A DNA stretch of 64,000 nucleotides from Acanthacorydalis orientalis (lineage: Eukaryota; Arthropoda; Insecta; Megaloptera; Corydalidae): positions 36,978,208-37,042,207 of the forward strand of contig CM068314.1 of the NCBI GenBank assembly GCA_034766995.1, in the 5' to 3' direction. The stretch's first letter is position 1. Every line of letters starts with the position of its first letter. The position numbers were made by a program, and so were the translations under genes. The notes under the pieces are model-generated. The model ran no database searches and had not been told where the DNA came from. It was given only the letters and a program-made list of their open reading frames with translations. This document shows, piece after piece, positions 12,818-25,019 of this stretch.

Positions 12818-13528
12818 TTAAGTTACAGTCGGTGCTGCCGCAAATATACACAGCATTGATATAAAAATGTAGATAATGTTAACATCAGAGGAATAATAAA
12901 AGTTATAACTATTTGAATAACATGGTACTTCCGAAACATAAAAGAACATACACGAAGTATACCATACATACTTATTACATAATTGCATATGGTAGCAAGT
13001 CGCCTGCAGGACCTTACTTTTGGTACATCCATGTAACTTCCATTGCCGACTAGATAACAATGATGCAAAGTATATATACCTACAATCAAGCAATGTACAC
13101 AAAGAAGGACAAGAATCATTCCTTATATGTACATTACATAGGAAGCTTTCTCTCATACATTACATAATAGAATATCATTACGTGGCGCTGCTTGCTTTAT
13201 CCGCCTGAGGCACGACAACATTCTGAACGTAAAATGGCAATGTGGCGAGAGAAATAGTGCTTTTGTCGCTTAATTAAATGTAATAGGTCAAAGGGTCTTT
13301 GGGCCGCAACTCATTTCGCAGACTATTGTATAGTGAAAGCATGGCCGAGCGGGAATTAAGACATTTTAGCATCGTCTCGACCGCATTTAGTAAACCACTA
13401 TACCGATGCAGAAGTTTTACACTGTGTTTTTGGGAAGTGGAAGTGTTTAGTTTGTAAATGTGAAATTTATTCTTGAACTCATTAATGTCTACTCGAGGGG
13501 AAAAAACGAGTGGATATATTTTTTTCAA
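12818..13528. other. G/C-richer island with minus-strand open frames
   Basis: One of the longer islands, about 700 bp without microsatellite. It holds a 112-codon frame (13156-12818) and an 84-codon frame (13528-13274), both on the minus strand; neither product is recognised. AGGTCAAAGGGTC at 13285-13297 begins with a nuclear-receptor half-site and resembles a degenerate DR1, and its CTTTGACC complement also fits a TCF/LEF core. Candidate conserved non-coding element; a coding exon cannot be excluded. Confidence 0.3.
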
Positions 13529-14686
13529 CTATGCTTAAAGAGAAAACCTGTATTTAAATTTAATATATACACTTGTTTCTAATAAAAGCTTTTTTTTGTT
13601 CAGCTATATCAAATTACTCACTTAGTTTTTTACGATTAAAAATTAAAACTTGTAGTTTGAAAATTGAAAATTACAGAAGAGTGCTTATAGTAGATTATTG
13701 AATATAACGCAAAATGTTAAATAAATACGTTATCTCTAGTAATGAAACATCATTTTAATTTTTCAACATACAGTATTTCGTTTTAATGTTTTCAATCGTT
13801 TTATTAATAATATAAAACATCTATAAAATAAATTCGATTTTATATGCTACTCTATATTAAACAAATATTTTTTTCCTCATAGAACTGTTCTTTTTTAAAT
13901 GCTTTTAAATATGCAAATCGTTAAATATTTATCGTCCTTGCTTATTGAAATGCAATATATTAAAACTTGAACTAAATACACAATATTCATTGAATAACAA
14001 GATACAATTATAAAAACGTTTCATTCTATACAAAGAATAGTGTTCAGTTGAAAATAATTCTGAAATAATGTTTATAAACCTAAACATTGGCATAACAATC
14101 ATGTCTGTCTGGCTACAGGCCTGATTGTTAATAAGCACAGTAGTTTATAATACTTCTAGTAAAGATAACTTTTCATTTATAATATTGCATTATTTATATT
14201 TCTCAATGGTTTTTCTAATAATGCAAAATAAATATATTACAACATTAAATTTTAATTTTATATTCAAAATATATATCTAAATGTGAGGAACGATTTACTT
14301 GTTAATAAACATGTATTAATTTCAAATCAATTTTACTATCTTATTTAATTAATTAATATGAAATTATAAAAATTAACATTACATTGTGTTTCTCATATTT
14401 TTATCATACTTTTTTGTCTGATTTTACTGTATATTTATTTTTATAATAAATAAAAATTGTAACAACCTAAAATTTCACTAATTTTGTTTATTAACTAATG
14501 CATTAAGGGTAAAAGCTAGAATTTATAACACCACAAACATAATGAAAAATCAACGGTTATAATAAAAATCCTGTTAATATAAAATAATAGTTTAAGAAAC
14601 TATGTCATATATAAAACTATTTATATGTTTATAATTATAAAATCTAAAAACATTATATATTATTAGAGATACGAATATTTTAATAT

Positions 14687-14688
<2 letters not shown>

Positions 14689-14729
<41 letters not shown>
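14689..14729. repeat. (AT)n microsatellite
   Basis: About 20 units. Confidence 0.97.
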
Positions 14730-14732
<3 letters not shown>

Positions 14733-14815
14733 AAAAAATATATCGCAGTATTTTTTTAAATTGTAAAAATTAAAACAAATTATAGACTTACGATGAATAT
14801 AAAGTTAAATTAACA

Positions 14816-14837
14816 ATATATATATATATATATATAT
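14816..14837. repeat. (AT)n microsatellite
   Basis: Short, about 11 units. Confidence 0.95.
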
Positions 14838-15393
14838 TATTTAATAAAAATTTATTCAAGAACAAAAAAAAAAATAGAAAATATAAATGAAAGCAAAAAT
14901 CTCGTATAACAAAAACTACGTCCCTTCCATTATTTATTAATATTTTCAAATAATATTCAATAGTATATTAACCATTAACATTTTTCAAATTATTTATCGG
15001 TTAAAAATTAACAGATATATCTTATAAATTTCATTGGCCTGACTAAAACTATAAATTTTATATCACTAAACACAAAATAAATAAAAGACGTCTGTACAGA
15101 ATACAAACTACAAATTTATATGAAGAATAAATCCCGGTCTTTGAAAATTATTTAGAGTATTTAATAACTAGTACATAAATACAAATTAAAATTACATTTT
15201 GTATAAGAGAACTTATTAAATTTACTGTCAAATATTTACTTTAATATATTCATATAATCTTAATAAATTTGTAACAACATCGTCTTCACAATAAAAAGTA
15301 TATTCTTTCGATTAAGGACCTGGCAAGAATACATTAATAACAATATAATATAGCTGTCAAATTTATTGATTTTATTTAAAGAACGGAACTGTA

Positions 15394-15398
<5 letters not shown>

Positions 15399-15438
<40 letters not shown>
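15399..15438. repeat. (AT)n microsatellite
   Basis: About 20 units. Confidence 0.97.
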
Positions 15439-15440
<2 letters not shown>

Positions 15441-16732
15441 CTGTTTAAAACAAACAAATTTTTATTAACCTAACTTGAATATTAATTTCAAGTCAAATAA
15501 AAAAAATACGACAACATACTTCTTATGAAATGTTCTTAATATTTCATTGATTTATAATTAGTCTCGTTTTTATAAAAACACATTAACGGCGTTTCTTTGG
15601 TGCTAATATATAATTCTACATTCTATGTATATTAACAGTGTACTGCAACAAAACTTGTTTTATGCAACTATTTCACTATTTTAAGTCAAGTGCTGGATAG
15701 CTTCATGGCCGTTTAACAATTTCGTAAGAGTAAACAACAACTAGTTAAAACTTTGGTAAGTGTTCTTGAGATTCTTTGATTGATGGGAAACAGTACAACT
15801 CCACTTTAATGAAAACCTCTCATCTAAATTAATTAAACTTTAAATGAATTATAACAAAGATATTTAAGATAAAATAATAGATTTCATTATACAAGTGGAT
15901 AATAATTAATATTAGAAAAAAGAGAATATTAGAAAAAATAAATGCAATAAACTTGTCTTAAATATTTTGAAATGTCTTTTTTTGTAATCTGCTGTTTCTT
16001 TAGTAGATTTTGATACTTTTATTTGAAAATCGTACGTAATTCGATAAAGTTGTTCATAAATTCTAGGAAACATTAATATTTTTAACAAAATTCATCAAAA
16101 AATAAAGCAAAATATTGAATTTTTTCTCATTGTTTTATCATATAAAGATAAAAAATTTAATAAAATTAAGAAAAATTATTCAATATACGAAAACAGCATA
16201 GGCTCATTTTTGAGCTAAATTTTATTTTAACTCAAATATTAAAAAGTTGTTTAACCTAACAGCTGTTTAATATCCTCTTCAATTTTTTTATATAGTTAAT
16301 AAGAACATTTCAATTTTTCGTAAACTATTCTTTGATAACAGATTTATCCTAAATTCAATTTTTTTTAAAAAAAACTATTTCAGTACAAAGTAGTTTAAAT
16401 ATCTACAACAACTTAATAACTTCATATTTACAATAAGATCCGTACGTAGAATTAATAAATAAAAATAAACATTTTACTTAATGAAATTAATATTTCAAAA
16501 ATAAAATAGTTACAATAAATATTATATACAAAAAAGTAAGACTTATGGAAAATAAATAGAAATATTAATTACGATATACAATTGCAAATATTTTGTCATA
16601 ATTAAAAAAATATCTCTTTTTTGTATAATTTATTTTTGTAAGAAAACTGATAGATTCTTTTTTTAAATTAACTTAAGATGAAAATATTTTTACTTTCATT
16701 TATATAAATAAAAATAATAAGAATAAACTTAT

Positions 16733-16734
16733 AC

Positions 16735-16772
<38 letters not shown>

Positions 16773-16780
16773 GTGTGTGT
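16733..16780. repeat. (TA)n inside an inverted ACGTGTGT/ACACACGT pair
   Basis: ACGTGTGT at 16733-16740 and its exact complement ACACACGT at 16767-16774 flank about 12 TA units. The whole block is therefore self-complementary and could extrude as a cruciform. Confidence 0.9.
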
Positions 16781-16849
16781 ATTTATTTTTAAAAATTATA
16801 AGAAATAACATACATTACATTTTAAAAAATCACACCAGAAAAATACATT

Positions 16850-17300
16850 TTTCGCCAGCGTGTTGTGAAAGGTAAACAAATATACATAATACTTTACATC
16901 ATTAAAACATAAACGAATGAGCTTTCGTATGAAAAACGGATAATTCACTGTCCGAAACACCTCAAGCAATTATCCATTCGAGTGACTTTTTTCAATGCAA
17001 TACAGAAAACACGCATCGACTAAATGGGGTCGAAAAAATGCAGATATCATTCATATTCGCATAATTCAAAAAGACATGTGGTGGAACGTAAGTACGACAG
17101 ACTAGGGTAGTAGAACTTGTTTTATTTATATATTTTTATCGCGGGAGATGAACAAAAAAAGTGTATCACGCTGCTGTCGAGAAAGAGGCTTGTAATTACA
17201 TTTTTCATTAGAACCGCTTCTGACTAGAATACAATGACCATGTTTAACACAAATATTAGGTCAAGAACAAATTGAAATAAGCAGAAGCGAAACGTACATT
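16850..17300. other. G/C-richer island with a forkhead-type site
   Basis: Repeat-free block. GTAAACAAATA at 16872-16882 is a textbook forkhead (FoxA/FoxO) core, and CAATTATCC further in fits a homeodomain core. There are no convincing coding frames. Candidate regulatory element; the motif match alone is weak evidence in A/T-rich DNA. Confidence 0.3.
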
Positions 17301-17491
17301 TTGTGTTTGTATTTTAAATGTAAATTGTTATGGTATAAATGTAAAGTGTGTCATATTGTAATCTAGAATGATATATTTATTTGGGTTGTAGTTATATTTT
17401 TACGAACATCCATATTTGACTGAATGGCATTTTACATATCCTTATAGATAATATAAAAATGTTATATGTACATATATAACTAATTAATTAA

Positions 17492-17520
17492 ATACATACA
17501 TACATACATACATACATACA

Positions 17521-17581
<61 letters not shown>
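17492..17581. repeat. (ATAC)n/(TA)n compound microsatellite
   Basis: About 14 perfect ATAC units (17492-17548) followed by about 16 TA units. The longest tetranucleotide run in the window. Confidence 0.98.
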
Positions 17582-17583
<2 letters not shown>

Positions 17584-18249
17584 CTAAAATGATAGAGTTA
17601 TACAAAAAGAAAATCTTCAATTAACATTTCTATTTTCTAATATTTATTTAAAATAGTAATAAAATGGTAATTAAATATTTTGACTAAATTTATTTTACAC
17701 TATTGACAGTAAATCACAAATATTACATTACTTTGTATTTAATATTTTTCATTTTTATGTTTTTTAATTCTAAAAATTAAACCACTTACTATAAAAAATG
17801 AAGCAGCCAATTTTTTAGAATATAAAATATCCTTAACTAGGAATTTACATAACTAACCGTAACAAGCAAAAAAATATTACTATGTGAACAAAAAAAATTA
17901 ATAACATTCTCTTTTCAAATAAAAGTTATTACATTTTTTTTATATAAAATGTATGTTCTATTAGTACTAGAACATTATTTATAAAACTTTAAATACTGGA
18001 TTAAACCAAACTACAAATCTGATGCTATTTCACAAAAAAAACTATTTTTTTCATGTTAAAATATATTTGATAAGTAACTATTTCAGATTTTTATAGATTT
18101 TTCGAAAAATTAATCATTAAACAATACAACAATACGTGCACATTAAAATTACTATTTGTAATTTTTTTTAAATATTAAACATAATTCCACGCTTCATACT
18201 TTGTCACATCATTTTAATGAATTTTTTTTTGTTAACATTCGGGAATTAT

Positions 18250-18830
18250 AAAAATATCTGTAAAAGATAATGTGTGATGGAGAGCCGAAAAAGAGAATGC
18301 AACTAAGATGAATATGTAGAAATTATACCATGAACAAAAAACAAAAAAGCAAGTACAAATCATTACTCGCTTTTTGTTTTTGAGGCTACAGAATGGTTAG
18401 TGATATTGCTCGGGTACAGAATAATTTATGGTGAATATGCCTCAGGCCAGATAATGATTTACAAGTAGCTCTGATATTGCAACAGAAAATTTCGGATGAT
18501 TGGATAAATAATGATGATCCTCAAGAGCGATATCCTCGAAACTACGATTAACAATGTCTCTTGAGAAGCTCAAAAACTACTGAGATATTTTTTTAGATTG
18601 ATCAAAGGGAAATTTAACAAATCCTATTTGATATTCTAATGAGCATAAAGGCGATAAGAGATTAGGTTTTAGAAACCAACGATTCTGATATCATACTCCT
18701 TTCATTTCATAAAATAATTACTAATATTTTTAATTTTCTGTCTAGAGACAGTGTGGTCTCGTCGAACACCTGTGTTGAGCCGGTATGAGACTGCGACTTT
18801 CTATCGTGACTCGAGTTTCCGGTTTATTCA
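18250..18830. other. Moderately G/C-richer block
   Basis: Non-repetitive sequence around 18240-18600 and again near 18740-18830. No recognisable product or element. Confidence 0.25.
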
Positions 18831-19107
18831 TCTTTTTAATGGTATTATCCAATAACTTCAAAGTCCAATCTTTTACAAAATATTTTCTGATGAAAAGTCA
18901 TAAGATACTTATATCTAATAGTTCAGTCATGCATTGAAAGTAATCATTTAAGTTATTAGCTACCTGAAGTTGGCATGAGTGAGTGCCGAAATTATTCATG
19001 ATAAACAACACAACTATTAACCTAACGGTTGAAAATTAGAAAGAAGATTTCATAAGTGATACACATGTATTAAATATTATAAATTTATTATTTGTATAAA
19101 GTTATTG

Positions 19108-19146
<39 letters not shown>
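19108..19146. repeat. (TA)n microsatellite
   Basis: About 19 units. Confidence 0.97.
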
Positions 19147-19150
<4 letters not shown>

Positions 19151-19455
19151 TTAAAAATAAAAAAAATCCAACAGCGAGTTTAAAAACAAACCCACAGTAT
19201 ATCATTTCAAAAATGAATTCAATTTTATTAAAATATAAACAATTTATTAACACAAGTACATTCATATTTGGCATTGGTTATGTTTAATTATATACGTTTA
19301 TTTATAGCCAAATATACATGGTCGACATATTAAGAAAATGTCCTAAATTTAATGAGTTTTATATCAATTCAATATGTATAAGGATATACTGAAAACCCGA
19401 TACCGTACATAATCTTTATTCATAATGGAAATCTTGATAGTGTGTAGGATATTTT

Positions 19456-19461
19456 ATTATA

Positions 19462-19511
<50 letters not shown>
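19456..19511. repeat. (TA)n microsatellite
   Basis: Interrupted once by G near 19467. Confidence 0.97.
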
Positions 19512-19514
<3 letters not shown>

Positions 19515-19559
19515 GTATGCATGTGTGTATAAAGCGCATATATTTATGTATAACATTAG

Positions 19560-20240
19560 ATAGATACAGCGTTACCTATTTCCATACGCTGTTGTTAATG
19601 CTATTTCGTTAGTCGTCTACATAGTCTCCTACAATTTCGTTAGCTTCAGCTAATGTTCTTTTAGTAAACATGGTCAATGCTCGGAGAGATACGGGGTCTA
19701 CCAATGACCGAATTTGAACGAACTGCCGCTATATATCTTTTCCGTTTTTGCAGTATATCTCTCGCCTATGGACTAGAGTTTTTTGTTCCGTTTGTGGATG
19801 ACAAAATGATGAACAAACAACGGGTCCCATTTGTTTCGCTCGTTATATTGCTATCTACAGATCAACGCGTAGCATGATACCCGGTAAACAGAGACGGATA
19901 TACGTCATTTACAATGTATCGTTATTCGTTCTATCGTTAAATTGTTCGGTACAATTTATCATTGGTGGCCGAAAACGGCTGAAACGAAGACTCGTTCTGT
20001 GTACTATCAAAGTGTTGTTTTAATTTGACATGTCTAGATAAATAAGAACAGTTCTGCCAACATTCGGAAAGGAGGAAAGATGGCGTATTTCCTAGAGCAG
20101 TTTCATTTGTATATAATATCCGTGTAGATATGAAACATTCCCGCCGACTTGTGCTGCATGACAAATTATGAAATGATAACACGTGCTACAATAAATGTTG
20201 CCATGCTGAAAACGTGACTCCATATGCTATTTTAATATAG
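19560..20240. other. G/C-richer island, about 680 bp
   Basis: A long repeat-free block with a 66-codon plus frame (19677-19877) and an 81-codon minus frame (20182-19937). Neither product is recognised. TTTCGTTAG occurs twice near 19600-19640. It may be conserved regulatory DNA or an old unrecognised coding remnant. Confidence 0.3.
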
Positions 20241-20289
20241 TCCGATTAATTATAGTAAACAATGTGTCTAAGGCAAATGTTTATTAAAT

Positions 20290-20313
20290 TTATATATATA
20301 TATATATATATAT
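20290..20313. repeat. (TA)n microsatellite
   Basis: About 12 units. Confidence 0.96.
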
Positions 20314-20712
20314 TCATACAGCATATATGTGAATGATATATACACAAAATACAATTACTTTTTATGAAAAAAACACATTTATTTTTTCAAATATTTCAGA
20401 TGAGTGTTAACTAAAAATTGTAAAATAATGTACTAATTGTTCATGAATTTCATTTCATCCGAAAAAAGGATACAAAATTTACAATATATCCAAAAATTAT
20501 CTTATGATTATTAAAGAGCGTTAAAAAATTATTATGGATATGAAAACAAGTTACAATAACATAACAAATAATAACATGAAAAATAACATGAAAGAAAGAA
20601 TAAGCACTTACAGATGCGTTACACAAAAATACCTTGATATATACATTACAGATATATAAGAATTATTCAGTTTGTTTCAAGAAATATTTTTTCTGTACCT
20701 TAGTGCTTTTAA

Positions 20713-21063
20713 GATGACGGAAAATCTATCGAAATGCAAATAGGTAATAGTAAAAACAGTCAGCTATCAACTACTGAACATGTTTGTTTACAAAAAGTTT
20801 TTAATAAGTAAGACAGTGAAAAAGCCATTTGTGAAAGAGTAAAACATTTGAAAAATAAATTACAGATATGTATTTCAAATACGATGAACAGTTCGATTAA
20901 GAATATCAGCATGTATTTCGAAAATGCGCTAAAAAATACACTGAATCATTCAAAATGGAAAAATATGACAGAAAATATGTCCATCAGTAAACTGTCAAAG
21001 TCTGGTAATGATGAAGATGACATTTTGAGGAAAGAAATGTATTTCTCAAACTTATTAAAGTGA
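20713..21063 (+). pseudogene. Unrecognised interrupted reading frame
   Basis: One frame stays open from 20713 to 21060 except for a single TAA at 20809-20811, about 115 codons in DNA where a stop is expected roughly every 11. An ATG is available at 20734, and the frame closes with TGA at 21061. After the stop the product is hydrophilic and looks helix-forming, with segments such as DSEKAICERVKHLKNKLQ and GNDEDDILRKEMYFSNLLK. No domain, signal peptide or membrane segment was recognised. It could be a decayed gene or retrocopy, an exon pair with the stop in an intron, or chance. Confidence 0.35.
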
Positions 21064-22270
21064 AAAAATATTAATAATTTCTATCATAATTAAAAATATG
21101 TTATTTAAATTATTATCAAAAGAATAAAATATTTTTTAGTTACTTTAAAAATAATTCCTTATTTTGGAACGGCTATTAAAGAACATTGTATTAAACAATG
21201 CAACTAAAAATACACAAATCCCTAAACCTACAGGCAGCTTTTAGGTAAACAACAAACAACCATTAAACCAGATAATTCTATGTCAAATGGTAGCGTCTTT
21301 AACATAGAGATAATAGATGAAACCGCAACACAGCTAGGCAAATCCAGAAAAATTGCACTTTAATCACCATTAATTAATAAGCACAGCAAGTCTGCGTTAA
21401 TTTCTACTCGTCACCATGTCAAGTGTAATTATTCAAGTAACCACACGAGTTTAGTATGAAATTATATATACAAGTATGTAAAACATACCAAAGATAATAG
21501 AAATATTAATTAAATAAAATAATTATTTTAAATTCCCAGATACATATCACTACAACGTACAATCATAATATTAATATTGATTAATTATTAACAATCTATT
21601 ATATTCAATTTTTATAATAGCTTTATATTTATTATATATCAGTAACAAATTTATACTCATAATAATAATATCTGATACAAAATCTAAAAAAAGTTTCATA
21701 TACGGTTAATGCATGATAATTTTTCTTATTTACAAAAAAATAGGTTTTAGTGAGAATTTTAATTTTTAAGAATAATACAAGTCATACAAAATTATTTTTA
21801 CCTTTATTTGAATTAAAATTGAACTATTATTATTTGAAATAATTTAACATTGATAAAAAACTATTTCAATACATAAAATTCTATATTTATTTAAGAACTG
21901 TAATTTGTATCGAGAAAATATTAATCGTTTAGAGAGAAAGAATTTAAGACATATTATTGACGTCCCTATCAAAGATTAAATACAAAACAGTGGATGAAAT
22001 ATTAATAATCTACAATTAAATTCTATAAACAGAACTTAAATATAAATCAGAAAATAATTATTTACATTCTAAAAGCGTATTTTTAAAATATAAAATTTAC
22101 CTGCGAAATCAATAAACAGATTAAAATAAAATGTTAAAAAATAAAAATAATTTATTATTCCAATGCATGAAAATTAAAAAATAGCAAACGACGAGCTGTT
22201 CCAAATTGTGTTTATTACATTTATATGATAAAAGTTATAGAAATTAAAAACAGTTTCATCTAAACAATAT
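21064..22270. other. AT-rich stretch, no gene seen
   Basis: Unique A/T-rich sequence without microsatellite. Nothing recognisable. Confidence 0.55.
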
Positions 22271-22500
22271 AATATGATATCATATTTGAACATGGCAACC
22301 GTATTTTATATGTTCGTAGGAGGAACACGTTTTGTTGTGCATTTAAATAGTGGTGGTGTGTTGTGTGTAAAATGGCTGAGCGGTGACGTGAAAGAATATA
22401 TGAGCTATATGGTACAGTGGTGGGATGCCACAAAGTCTACAGTTGAAGCGACAAGCAAGTTTCACAAGCCCATGGGGCGAATGATGAAATGAAACAATAG
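22271..22500. other. G-rich block with a 72-codon open frame
   Basis: Plus-strand frame 22274-22492 begins MISYLNMATVFYMFVGG and includes a Trp/Lys-rich stretch. The sequence is unusually G/T-rich (TGGTGGTGTG near 22350). I do not recognise the product, and no domain or convincing start context is visible. Confidence 0.2.
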
Positions 22501-22926
22501 TGGCACTGAGTTAAGAATTACACAAGCAAAAGTATAAGTATGAACACTGTATCTAATTTACAATTATTTACAAGATTAACAATATACACCTCTAGTTTTA
22601 CACAACTATTAAAATTAATTGGGATTTTCATTTAAGTAACAACATTCAAGTATTAGCCATTTTATATATTTATATAAGAATTAAATTTACTTTTTATTAC
22701 TATGACTTTTAAAAATATATAATATTGTACACGTTGTGTTCTTCACATTACCTTTAACCTAAATATTTTATTACTAGTATTTTTCAAATTAATGTTAGTT
22801 TATAATGTTCTTAATATTGAACAGCCTTTTTAAATTCATTTTACAAAAAAATCTCTTCATGAAATATGACAGGCGCCAGAAAAGATCTTAAAACTTAATT
22901 GTCTTATAATTTAATTTTATTTCTTC

Positions 22927-22929
<3 letters not shown>

Positions 22930-22963
<34 letters not shown>
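22930..22963. repeat. (TA)n microsatellite
   Basis: About 17 units. Confidence 0.97.
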
Positions 22964-22968
<5 letters not shown>

Positions 22969-23747
22969 ATACGAGTCCAAATACCACATTTAAAATGTGT
23001 CAATTTATATTTGCTAATTTCGTTAATCAAATCAATATGTTCTTCCGAAGAAGAACGATTAATTTGCGATATAAGAAACAACGTTAAATAGCAATCAATG
23101 TTAAAGAAATTACTAATGATAACAAAAACTATTTTTAATTTTAGGCACTTATAACTTAATTCTTGTTTTCATGAATTTAAACACCTCAAATACCATTGTC
23201 CGTATATCTACAAATAATGCGTTATTTTAAAAGAAATTGGTGAAATTTGCAGATATTTCTACAGATATTAACTATATTTTGAAATATTTTATATAAGTTT
23301 AACCAGAACTAGGAATATGATACTATTAAAAATCTCCAAAAATATTTTTTTACTAACAGAATAGCTGTTTTATAATAAAAAATTCAAATAGAATATATTC
23401 AATTGTAAATTGTAGTGTATAAAATTAAATGCAACTATTTAATTAATATTTTGTAAGAATTTTAATACATTCACAAATACAAAATACACTTGCAAACGTA
23501 AATTATAATATAAAAATTTTGCAAATAACTGCAAAATTCTGTCTGTTATTCTCTAGTAGTCTTAGTTTTCCAATAATTTTCATCGTAAACTCATTCAAAA
23601 ATAACAGAACTGTAAGCTAGCGAAATTTTGAGTTGTTAATTGTACTTCTATTATAAGATTAAACATAGATTATTAAAAAGGTCTACTTAACCTATAGTGT
23701 CATTCATATAAATGTGAAAACTAATTAAATAATGTTATGCATACGTG

Positions 23748-23751
<4 letters not shown>

Positions 23752-23779
<28 letters not shown>
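23752..23779. repeat. (TA)n microsatellite
   Basis: About 14 units. Confidence 0.96.
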
Positions 23780-23784
<5 letters not shown>

Positions 23785-23968
23785 TTATATTATTATTAAT
23801 TTTAAGTATTTAAAGAAAGTTATTGTCAACAAAACGAATTATTTTGCCTTTAGATAGATCTAAAATATTTTAAGAGACAAAACAAGATAAAATATACACA
23901 TACGTGGGCGCTTTGATATGTAACTTGTTTCGATATTAAATACAACAGTTTCAGTTTCAAAGTGTACT

Positions 23969-24175
23969 TTATTTATCGACATAATCCCCTCGAAGCTTAA
24001 CGCATTTGCCCCAAAGTTTCTCCATCTTCGCGATTCCGTCCAGGAAATGAATTTCTTTGAGATCCTCAAAATAGTCGTTTTAGGCCTCTACTGCCTCTTC
24101 ATTCGACCCAAATCACTTTTCAACCTGAGTTTTGAGAACCACAAATCAAGTGAGTGAACTCAGTGGGTACACGAA
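23969..24175 (-). pseudogene. Mariner-type transposase, C-terminal remnant
   Basis: Reading the minus strand from about 24175 down to a TAA at 23971-23969 gives FGSNEEAVEA, a stop, then NDYFEDLKEIHFLDGIAKM and EKLWGKCVKLRGDYVDK. This matches the C-terminal signature of mariner transposases (FxSxEEVxxAVxxYF...FyxxGIxKLxxRWxKCIxxxGDYVEK). Upstream, PLSSLT, a stop and FVVLKTQVEK sit where mariners have PYSPDLAPxDFxLFPxLK, so the third catalytic Asp position is a stop codon. At least three in-frame stops lie within about 65 codons. The N-terminal two thirds is absent, and a (TA)n tract begins about 50 bp upstream of the remnant, at 24227. The closing G-D-Y-V motif and stop make the 3' boundary of the gene secure. 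Confidence 0.85.
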
Positions 24176-24226
24176 CCAAGTTTCTAAGTTCAAATCGCCC
24201 TCGTATAACGAAATAATTAACAATAC

Positions 24227-24291
<65 letters not shown>
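24227..24291. repeat. (TA)n microsatellite
   Basis: About 32 units with one C interruption at 24242. It is followed immediately by a short G/C-rich segment. Confidence 0.97.
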
Positions 24292-24292
<1 letters not shown>

Positions 24293-24327
24293 TACGGAGC
24301 TTCGCCCCCTGCTCGATGCGCTCGACC
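24292..24327. other. Short G/C-rich segment between TA tracts
   Basis: About 35 bp of strongly G/C-rich sequence (ggagcttcgccccctgctcg and on), containing GCTCGA twice. It abuts a long TA tract with no transition. Its composition is foreign to the neighbourhood. It may be the end of an unidentified mobile element. Confidence 0.35.
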
Positions 24328-24426
24328 ACTTGTCAATTATAAACATGTACATGTAACCGAATGAAATAATAAACATATTTGGGTATTACAGAAGCCATGT
24401 CAGAAATAAATAAGTCGACGTCATGG

Positions 24427-24429
<3 letters not shown>

Positions 24430-24473
<44 letters not shown>
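24430..24473. repeat. (AT)n microsatellite
   Basis: About 22 units. Confidence 0.97.
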
Positions 24474-24480
<7 letters not shown>

Positions 24481-24598
24481 ACATACATACACATGTCTAT
24501 CACTAAGAAATGAAAAACTTGAAAGTTAAAATATATTCTATTCATCGATATACATAATTAAAATAAGCAGATTAGTATCATGGAAACAATATCGATAA

Positions 24599-24601
<3 letters not shown>

Positions 24602-24642
<41 letters not shown>
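24602..24642. repeat. (AT)n microsatellite
   Basis: About 20 units, bordering the G/C-rich island. Confidence 0.97.
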
Positions 24643-24644
<2 letters not shown>

Positions 24645-25000
24645 CAAATACAAAAAAAGGCAAACTTTAAAACTATAGAAACACTTCCGGCAAAACAATT
24701 GCAAGACGCCCATGTCCGTGACACCGTAAATTGCGATAAAGAGTGAAGAGGTCGACGAGATAGATGCTTAGCAGGCAAAAGGGAGACAATGGGTGATAAT
24801 ACATGTGAAGTAGTAGTGTGGCAGAAGCACGGGCTAGCGAGAAAACGGTTGGGTCGGCGGCGGCACTCCGGTGACGTCAAGCATTGGTAACGGGAGCGGG
24901 CATTGTCGCGACGTTATAATACAAACTAATGTTTCTGGAGTACCAGGTTGGCCCGATTATAGTAACGGTTTGGGCGATATATTACTTTATATGAATAGGC
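24643..25000. promoter_or_regulatory. G/C-rich island with CRE and CCAAT box
   Basis: The most G/C- and CpG-rich part of the window (around 24840-24920, with GGCGGCGGCAC and CGCGACG). TGACGTCA, the perfect palindromic CRE bound by CREB/ATF bZIP proteins, lies at 24872-24879. ATTGG at 24883-24887 is a CCAAT box on the minus strand, three bases away. Adjacent CRE and CCAAT boxes are typical of animal promoters and proximal enhancers. No TATA-box, transcript start or downstream gene is visible, so promoter function is inferred. A 100-codon minus-strand frame (24880-24578) runs into the TA tract and is not a credible gene. Confidence 0.45.
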
Positions 25001-25019
25001 AGCAAGGAGAAACTGTTTA

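Larger units (their letters stand above)
13530..16840. other. AT-rich stretch, no gene seen
   Basis: Four TA tracts and A/T-rich unique sequence. Nothing else could be supported. Confidence 0.6.
22500..23960. other. AT-rich stretch, no gene seen
   Basis: Two TA tracts, otherwise featureless. Confidence 0.6.

Noticed and set aside
13210..13230. CACGACAAC resembling the HDN of mariner transposases
   Set aside because: The flanking residues do not continue as ARPH, and no other mariner block is nearby in any frame.
19677..19877. Possible Tc1-like N-terminus (GLPMTEFER resembles LTEFER)
   Set aside because: Only about six residues match, and the following helix-turn-helix pattern and catalytic blocks are absent.
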